A stretch of 64,000 nucleotides of DNA from contig JANBRJ010000024.1 of the NCBI GenBank assembly GCA_027577595.1, positions 124,001 through 188,000 of the forward strand. Reading direction: 5' to 3'. Shown here piece by piece: positions 62,175-64,000 of this stretch. The number at the start of each line of letters is the position of its first letter. The stretch's first letter is position 1. The position numbers were made by a program, and so were the translations under genes. The notes below the pieces were generated by a model. That model worked only from the letters and a program-made list of their open reading frames with translations, did not search any database and was not told where the DNA came from. This DNA is from Coemansia sp. RSA 487. Taxonomy: Eukaryota > Kickxellomycota > Kickxellomycetes > Kickxellales > Kickxellaceae.

Positions 62175-63377
62175 TTAGTTACCCTCGCTATCAGACCAGC
62201 TATCTGCGCGGGAAGCTACCTGCTCGTCGCTCAAGATCTCTGCTGCTGGTGGACACCAAACAAGAATGTTACTATCAGCGCCACCAGAGTATAGCTCCAT
62301 GTGCCTAGTTCTCCATTCTACGCATGTGACTGGTGCAAAATGCCCGTGGAGCACAGCAATACATCGTCCCGTAGTAAGTTCAATTGCTGATATAGTCCCG
62401 TTGCCACTTGGATAAAAGATGGCCTCGCTCATTACAGTTCCGTCATCGGCTGATGTTAGAGACGGTTCAACCGTGCCTTCTTCTGGACTATTTGATTCAA
62501 CCAAGAACTCGGCCAAAAGCGCAGATGATGACAAGCCATCCGCATCGGCTCGCCAGACCCGTGCATGCTTATCAGATCCGGAGCTGACAATAGCGTTCGC
62601 GAGCTTGCTGAACTGGATGCTTTTAATCGATCCAGCATGAGCTGCCATCACAGAATCCATATCTTTGGATTCTGTCTGTGAAAACTGTGGCGACTGGCCA
62701 AATGTCGCTATACACGAGCCTGACTGACGAATGTCCCAGAGCTTTAGCATTCCATCGGCGCCCCCGGTGGCCAGTGCGTATGGCTGGTGCGGGGACCATG
62801 CCACTGCAGTTCCGCCACCGCCCTGGTGAGCAAACAGCTGCTGTACTGCCGATGCCATTCTCAGGTCACACAGTCGAACGTATGCAGACTCATTTGCCGC
62901 TGCTATAAGTGCATGGGCTCCTGTCGGCGACATTCGATGGCAGTATATGCGAGACTCAAGATCGAACTGGCATGCCTCGGCCATGGTTGCTGTGTCCCAG
63001 ACCCTAAGAGTATGGTCAAAGGACGACGTCGAAAACATGCCACTATCCACGGGGTACCACTCCACAGCAGAAACAAGACGCGTATGCCCAGAACCTGCAG
63101 CAACATGGGATAAGGGCGCTATCTGGTGGGGGCCGCCAGAAACTCTCTCGCTCGTCTCAAGATCAAAAAGCTGAATCGACATATCTGATCCCGTTGAAAG
63201 TAAGTAGCGGTTCTGGACAGGGTCAATGGCAAGGCTACGTACAGGCGCCGTGTGTATCCGGGCCACACGCTTTGTTTCTGCTAGGGCTAGGGATTTCAGG
63301 ACCCTTGTCGACACCTCCTGGCTCAGATCTGTGGCGGATATGGCTCCTCTTTCTCGGCGGCGTGTTATTCTGTTCAT
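62175..63377 (-). CDS. ERCC8: WD40 protein ERCC8/CSA (transcription-coupled repair)
   Basis: From ATG 63377 (MNRITRRRERGAISATDLSQ) the product is 400 residues, close to human CSA (396). Blades match CSA closely: RIHTAPVRSLAIDPVQNRYL, LSTGSDMSIQLFDLE, VSAVEWYPVDSGMFSTSSFD, HTLRVWDTATM, CHRMSPTGAHALIAAA, LCDLRMAS, YALATGGADGMLKLWDIRQS, GRCIAVLHGHFAPVTCVEWR and ELYSGGADSNILVWCP. The acidic tail WSDSEGN parallels human WSSSDEEG. CSA is the substrate receptor of a CUL4-DDB1 ubiquitin ligase acting at stalled RNA polymerase II. It converges with COG4, 88 bp apart. Confidence 0.9.
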   Translation of the reverse strand: MNRITRRRERGAISATDLSQEVSTRVLKSLALAETKRVARIHTAPVRSLAIDPVQNRYLLSTGSDMSIQLFDLETSERVSGGPHQIAPLSHVAAGSGHTRLVSAVEWYPVDSGMFSTSSFDHTLRVWDTATMAEACQFDLESRIYCHRMSPTGAHALIAAANESAYVRLCDLRMASAVQQLFAHQGGGGTAVAWSPHQPYALATGGADGMLKLWDIRQSGSCIATFGQSPQFSQTESKDMDSVMAAHAGSIKSIQFSKLANAIVSSGSDKHARVWRADADGLSSSALLAEFLVESNSPEEGTVEPSLTSADDGTVMSEAIFYPSGNGTISAIELTTGRCIAVLHGHFAPVTCVEWRTRHMELYSGGADSNILVWCPPAAEILSDEQVASRADSWSDSEGN

Positions 63378-64000
63378 GAGCAAGATACAAGCAAATCGAA
63401 ACAGACCGTACTTTCACAAAACAGTCCATCAAAAAAGTTCACTGCAGGCTCGTTTTTTGGCCAATTGGCGCTTTGCTATTCTATTAGAACAATGTTATAT
63501 GGGTGGTATAGTTGTGTTGGCACGTGCTTTATGCTATGTTATCAATCGGCATGTGAAAACAGTAATTCGCTTTTCACAATTCTTCAATAGACAGCTCAAA
63601 TCCAAGTGTTTATCTGAAACAGGCCCAGGGCTTTACCTAAAAACAGATCCAGCCGACAGTACCTGCAACAGAAAATTGGCGCACGGCAAAAGGCTGTTGT
63701 GACAGAGTTGCACGCTCAACCACAACAGCAAAGACATGTGCGTAATCGGAGAGCGGACAATTATTTGTATCCGATGAAAAGCCTGTTTGAGTGAATAAAT
63801 GTTTAGCGGCTTTTTTTCAGTGGGCCTGTGCCTATACATTTTCTCTCTTTTTTCTTCCGAATTTTATATACAATTTTGTCACTTAATATTTTGCACCTAC
63901 TCTATTGTCTGTATTCGTTTTTCTGATTTCTCTTCAATTCGTATCTCGTTTTTAAAAGGTTTCGAATAATCGCTGTGTACGCTCCAGCCAATAAAAGAGC
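63378..64000. other. Right-edge spacer
   Basis: About 620 bp upstream of the CSA gene, AT-rich, with a pyrimidine-rich stretch at 63840-63950 that could be the leader of a plus-strand gene beyond the edge. No gene within the window. Confidence 0.35.

Noticed and set aside
1-64000. tRNA, rRNA or CRISPR-like arrays
   Set aside because: No tRNA B-box with a matching cloverleaf, no rRNA segments and no regularly spaced repeats were seen by eye; a tRNAscan-SE run would be decisive for tRNAs.

Overview
The window reads as nuclear DNA of a fungus. Genes carry short-to-medium spliceosomal introns with GT..AG ends and TACTAAC-like branch sites, and housekeeping genes are closely packed on both strands. 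There is a complete homoaconitase, an enzyme of the fungal alpha-aminoadipate lysine pathway, together with cell-wall genes: a KRE6/SKN1-type GH16 protein, a class III GH18 chitinase, and small secreted six-cysteine (CBM19-like) proteins. GC-rich coding sequence alternates with AT-rich intergenic DNA. Protein divergence and the six-cysteine secreted modules suggest an early-diverging lineage such as Kickxellomycotina (Coemansia or Linderina relatives). That placement is inference, not proof.

Layout. 1-3.7 kb: a truncated two-helix membrane protein divergent from an LMBRD2-type membrane protein. 3.8-4.75 kb: a 1-kb element with terminal inverted repeats (copy A). 4.9-8.5 kb: ribosomal proteins eL13, uS9 and eL32. 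9.5-21 kb: proteasome ATPase Rpt6, a DCP1-like decapping factor, an SH3 protein, Cox20, homoaconitase (with Gcn4-type sites upstream) and glucosamine-6-phosphate deaminase. 21.6-25 kb: a secreted six-cysteine protein and an unresolved gene. 26-34 kb: uL13, SAR1, the KRE6-like protein, a three-module six-cysteine secreted protein, an ICP55-type Xaa-Pro aminopeptidase and a thioredoxin-fold secretory protein. 34.5-38 kb: a SMYD-like SET protein and the chitinase. 38-41.6 kb: an AT-rich stretch with a decayed Ty1/copia fossil. 41.6-48 kb: an F-box/LRR protein, copy B of the inverted-repeat element, then a tight run of a DUF4112 protein, a NAA38/LSMD1-type Lsm protein and a six-exon HEI10/CCNB1IP1-type RING protein. 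48-64 kb: SEC13, a UspA-fold protein, a small secreted peptide, an RGG/RRM protein, eL27, MCM3, COG4 and ERCC8/CSA.

Functional themes: ribosome (five proteins), secretory traffic (SAR1, SEC13, COG4), cell-wall building and turnover (KRE6-like, chitinase, GlcN6P deaminase, two stand-alone six-cysteine proteins), mitochondria (Cox20, homoaconitase, ICP55), and DNA replication, repair and meiosis (MCM3, CSA, HEI10-like).

The most unusual item is the pair of inverted-repeat elements. Copy A holds a piece that looks like the helix-turn-helix of an IS630/Tc1-type transposase. Both copies hold a tail resembling the zinc-ribbon/RuvC-III end of TnpB/Fanzor nucleases. Several first exons were found by reading splice sites rather than open frames (eL27, uL13, eL13, SAR1, Cox20, GlcN6P deaminase, SEC13, HEI10-like).
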